Origin: SAR202 cluster bacterium
GTDB lineage: Bacteria > Chloroflexota > Dehalococcoidia > Lucifugimonadales > UBA2962
Assembly: GCA_009392275.1 (NCBI GenBank)
Contig: VFGV01000010.1
Span: 1-64,000, forward strand
DNA length: 64,000 bases
Direction of reading: 5' to 3'
This document shows, one piece after another, positions 61,859 through 64,000 of this stretch (within the stretch, counting starts at the first letter, position 1; each line of letters begins with the position of its first letter). The position numbers and the translations under genes were made by a program. Under the pieces are notes generated by a model. It saw nothing but the letters and a program-made list of their open reading frames with translations. It did not search any database and was not told the DNA's origin.

Positions 61859-63289
61859 TTAGGGCTTATTAATAGCACGACGATCTCGATTTGCTGCAAT
61901 AAAACTTAACACTAATCCGATGCCAGCAAAAATGGCACAAGCTATCAACGCATACGAAAAACTCACTGACAGGTAGTCGGACTGGGCGACTTCTCCTAAA
62001 TTGTATAGTTTTTCTCTTCCCGCATTTATAGCTCCACACATTGCAACACCTAAAGCGAAAGCTAACTGCCTGCCACTAGCTATTGAAGCTGATGCGGTGC
62101 CATATCTGTCAGATGGCACACTGCTCATTATGGTTAAAGTATTCGGTGGCTCATAAATACCGGATCCTATACCGATTAATAGTAATGCGATGAATATACT
62201 TGATTCTGAACCCGATGTAGATAAAAAACTAAACCAAACTAAAGATGCACATATCAAACCAAGACCAACGGCAGAAAGGTGCCATGGGCTAATAAAGCGA
62301 AGAATATATCCTGTGAATGGAGCAATAAATACTCTCATAAGAGAATAAAGCATTATAAAAACTCCAGCTTTTGTAGCCGAAAAACCCAAATTATCGATAA
62401 AGAAGAATGATGCCAATAACATAATAGCGCCGAGAGATATGTAATGACACATTAAAATAATTAAGCCAAAACCATACCCTGTAATTTTGAATAAAGGCAA
62501 GTCTAATATCGGCCTTTTTGATCTCCTTTGATACTGCAATAAAACTGGCAGCGATATTAATAACACCACAACCATGATTAGTACAACAGGGGAGTTCCAT
62601 CCGTCTTGAGCGCCTCGATTAAAAATAAGTATTAACGATGCTAGAACTGCAAATAAGGACACTACTCCAATCCATTCTACTTTTAGGTGATTTTCTTCAG
62701 AAACATCTTGTTTTTGTAAAACTAACCAAGATAAAACCCCGGCTACTATAGATATTGGTATACGGCTATAAAATAGAGATCTCCAATCTAAATAATCTAA
62801 TAAAAACCCTCCAAAGATTGGCCCTCCAGACAATCCTATTCCAACAACTGCTCCGGCGAATCCAATTGCTTTAGCTCGTTCATGACCATGAAAATTATTA
62901 ACAATTATTGCATTAACCCCTGCTAGTATCATTGCAGAGCCTACACCCATAAAAATACGCACCAATATTAATTGCCACAACGATGATGTAAGCGACGCCA
63001 ACATTAAAGCCAAAGAAAATATAACAAATCCCAAGGTGTATATGATTCTTTTATCCCTGACATCAACCAGCCAGCCTATAGTCATGCCTAAGCCAACTGT
63101 AGTAACCCAAAACGCTACTGATATCCATAATATAGTTGATGTGTCAGTATTAAACACAGTCGCGAGTTCCGGATAGGTTATAGGCATAAGGCCACTATCA
63201 ACGGTTAAGACAAGGTTGCCTAAAGCTGCAACAATCAAAATCATCCATTTAGACTGCATATGAATGATGAATTTAGTATTAGTATTCAA
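61859..63289 (-). CDS. MFS transporter, DHA2-like (14 helices)
   Basis: 476 aa with about 14 hydrophobic helices. The motif-A loop reads GWLVDVRDKR, and motif C region GAVVGIGLSGGPIFGGFLLD (in part) is the antiporter signature of drug/H+ antiporters of the DHA2 group. Likely exports a small organic compound or drug. Substrate unknown. Its 5' side has a cupin gene 35 bases upstream on the same strand. Confidence 0.88.
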   Translation of the reverse strand: MNTNTKFIIHMQSKWMILIVAALGNLVLTVDSGLMPITYPELATVFNTDTSTILWISVAFWVTTVGLGMTIGWLVDVRDKRIIYTLGFVIFSLALMLASLTSSLWQLILVRIFMGVGSAMILAGVNAIIVNNFHGHERAKAIGFAGAVVGIGLSGGPIFGGFLLDYLDWRSLFYSRIPISIVAGVLSWLVLQKQDVSEENHLKVEWIGVVSLFAVLASLILIFNRGAQDGWNSPVVLIMVVVLLISLPVLLQYQRRSKRPILDLPLFKITGYGFGLIILMCHYISLGAIMLLASFFFIDNLGFSATKAGVFIMLYSLMRVFIAPFTGYILRFISPWHLSAVGLGLICASLVWFSFLSTSGSESSIFIALLLIGIGSGIYEPPNTLTIMSSVPSDRYGTASASIASGRQLAFALGVAMCGAINAGREKLYNLGEVAQSDYLSVSFSYALIACAIFAGIGLVLSFIAANRDRRAINKP

Positions 63290-63324
63290 AATTCTTATGC
63301 TTCAGTTAATTTTCTATTAATGTT

Positions 63325-63696
63325 TTATTCACGTGGCTTCAAAAACTCATCAAAATATTGAACCACCAATTTTTTATATTCTTCTCGAGGAGGGCTAAAT
63401 AAATCTAAAGCCAAAGACCATCCTCCTAAGTTTTGAACACTATGCTCTATACCGCCTGGTATCATCCATCCTTTATTCACGCCTATTCTTTTAGTCTCAC
63501 CACCGATAGTAAAATCAAACTCACCTTGAACACAAAGTCCTGCTTGCTCATGAAAATGAGAATGTACCGGTACAATGGAATAAGGCTCCATTTCAATAAG
63601 GCTTATCATTATTTTGTCACCCCATATAAGCTTAGTTGTTACTCCAGGTGCAAGTTGTTTCCTATCTATATGTTTTAAGTCATAGAAATACGACAT
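63325..63696 (-). CDS. cupin-domain protein
   Basis: 123 aa. HSHFHEQAGLCVQGEFDF is cupin motif 1 (His, His, Glu ligands) and GGIEHSVQNLGG is motif 2 with the last His, so a metal-binding single cupin is intact. The N-terminal part has ITxx..ATTKLIWGD-like residues. Enzymatic or sensing role unknown. It lies upstream of the MFS gene (35 bases) and is probably co-transcribed. Confidence 0.85.
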   Translation of the reverse strand: MSYFYDLKHIDRKQLAPGVTTKLIWGDKIMISLIEMEPYSIVPVHSHFHEQAGLCVQGEFDFTIGGETKRIGVNKGWMIPGGIEHSVQNLGGWSLALDLFSPPREEYKKLVVQYFDEFLKPRE

Positions 63697-63774
63697 ATTA
63701 ATTCGTCTCCCTTTTTATTTACCACTTTGTAATATTTGAATATTTGCTCTGAAAGATTATTAAATCAATCTTAT

Positions 63775-64000
63775 TCATGCTCCATAAGGCATAGCTTTAT
63801 AGCCAAGAGCCCTAGCTTCTTTTGCACGGTCGTTATACGGCTTCAAAGCCTTACAAATAAAATCATTCAAAGGAGTCTCTATATTGTTCTGCTTACCTAG
63901 CTTTGATACTGCGCCATTTAAAACATCTACTTCTAAAGGATTACCGTTGGTCAAATCCATAAACATTGAGGACACTGCCATTTCTTTATGCTCTAATAAA
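63775..64000 (-). CDS. ketopantoate reductase C-terminal part (cut by the window edge)
   Basis: The frame is open to the window end, so the 5' part is missing; the last 74 residues are seen. SSMFMDLTNGNPLEVDVLNGAV and GKQNNIETPLNDFICKAL are the C-terminal helical domain of ApbA/PanE (in part). The enzyme reduces 2-dehydropantoate to pantoate with NADPH for coenzyme A, or is a paralog with another 2-keto substrate. Confidence 0.85.
   Translation of the reverse strand, partial: LLEHKEMAVSSMFMDLTNGNPLEVDVLNGAVSKLGKQNNIETPLNDFICKALKPYNDRAKEARALGYKAMPYGA

Noticed and set aside
1-64000. CRISPR arrays, rRNA, insertion sequences, integrases, toxin-antitoxin pairs, defence systems
   Set aside because: No regularly spaced repeats, transposase or integrase genes, or known defence genes were seen on either strand. 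The EVE gene alone is not enough for a defence claim.

Overview
The window is an AT-rich, gene-dense bacterial chromosome segment with about 60 protein genes and one tRNA. It has no rRNA, insertion sequence, prophage or CRISPR array. The gene set suggests a free-living, aerobic, probably marine Chloroflexota bacterium, perhaps of the SAR202/Dehalococcoidia type. The signs are an 11-subunit NADH-dehydrogenase-like complex without NuoEFG, hopanoid synthesis, a nickel superoxide dismutase with its own peptidase, a SUF operon and low GC. No phylogenetic marker was searched, so this assignment is an inference from gene content.

Layout. 1-4.6 kb: a degenerate Gfo/Idh/MocA protein, tRNA-Thr(CGU), a molybdenum hydroxylase large subunit, an aldo-keto reductase and a 47-codon gene coupled to it. 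4.7-7.7 kb: an MscS channel converging on the biotin carrier, beta and gamma subunits of a sodium-pumping decarboxylase. 7.8-12.1 kb: a 5-oxoprolinase operon (pxpABC) with a DedA protein and a cyclase-family hydrolase, behind a 30-bp perfect hairpin. 12.1-15.7 kb: a short-chain dehydrogenase, a small orphan gene with a LexA-like operator, a lipoprotein, a NUDIX hydrolase and NAD kinase. 15.7-26.4 kb: nuoABCDHIJK-x-LMN on the minus strand, where x is a 64-residue orphan. 26.7-33.4 kb: an isoprenoid/hopanoid cluster (polyprenyl synthase, hpnH, hpnG, shc, yjbQ, squalene-type synthase). 33.4-37.9 kb: a sugar or sugar-acid cluster (dehydrogenase, FGGY kinase, class II aldolase, unknown protein, epimerase). 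38.0-44.4 kb: sufB-C-D-U, a Rieske ferredoxin, sufS and a second sufU. 44.4-49.9 kb: a peptide-binding lipoprotein, TatD, a Yip1-type membrane protein, DUF1802, EVE-domain and LysR proteins. 50.0-52.6 kb: ispD-ispF-cysS. 52.7-56.5 kb: secG, yvcK, gatB and pcm on the minus strand. 56.6-60.8 kb: tetrapyrrole genes (precorrin-2 dehydrogenase, hemC, cobA-hemD fusion, hemB). 60.8-64 kb: divergent sodX/sodN, an MFS transporter, a cupin and a truncated ketopantoate reductase.

How the genes work together. The segment is mostly core metabolism: respiration, Fe-S assembly (needed by Nuo, Rieske and radical SAM proteins), haem and sirohaem, isoprenoid precursors feeding the hopanoid branch, and membrane sterol surrogates. 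I found no defence island or clear new multi-gene system. The most unusual signals are small genes and operator-like palindromes: the 47-residue coupled ORF, the orphan inside nuo, the LexA-like box on an orphan gene, the hairpin before pxpA, the inverted repeat at the suf promoter, and a gamma subunit with no normal start codon.
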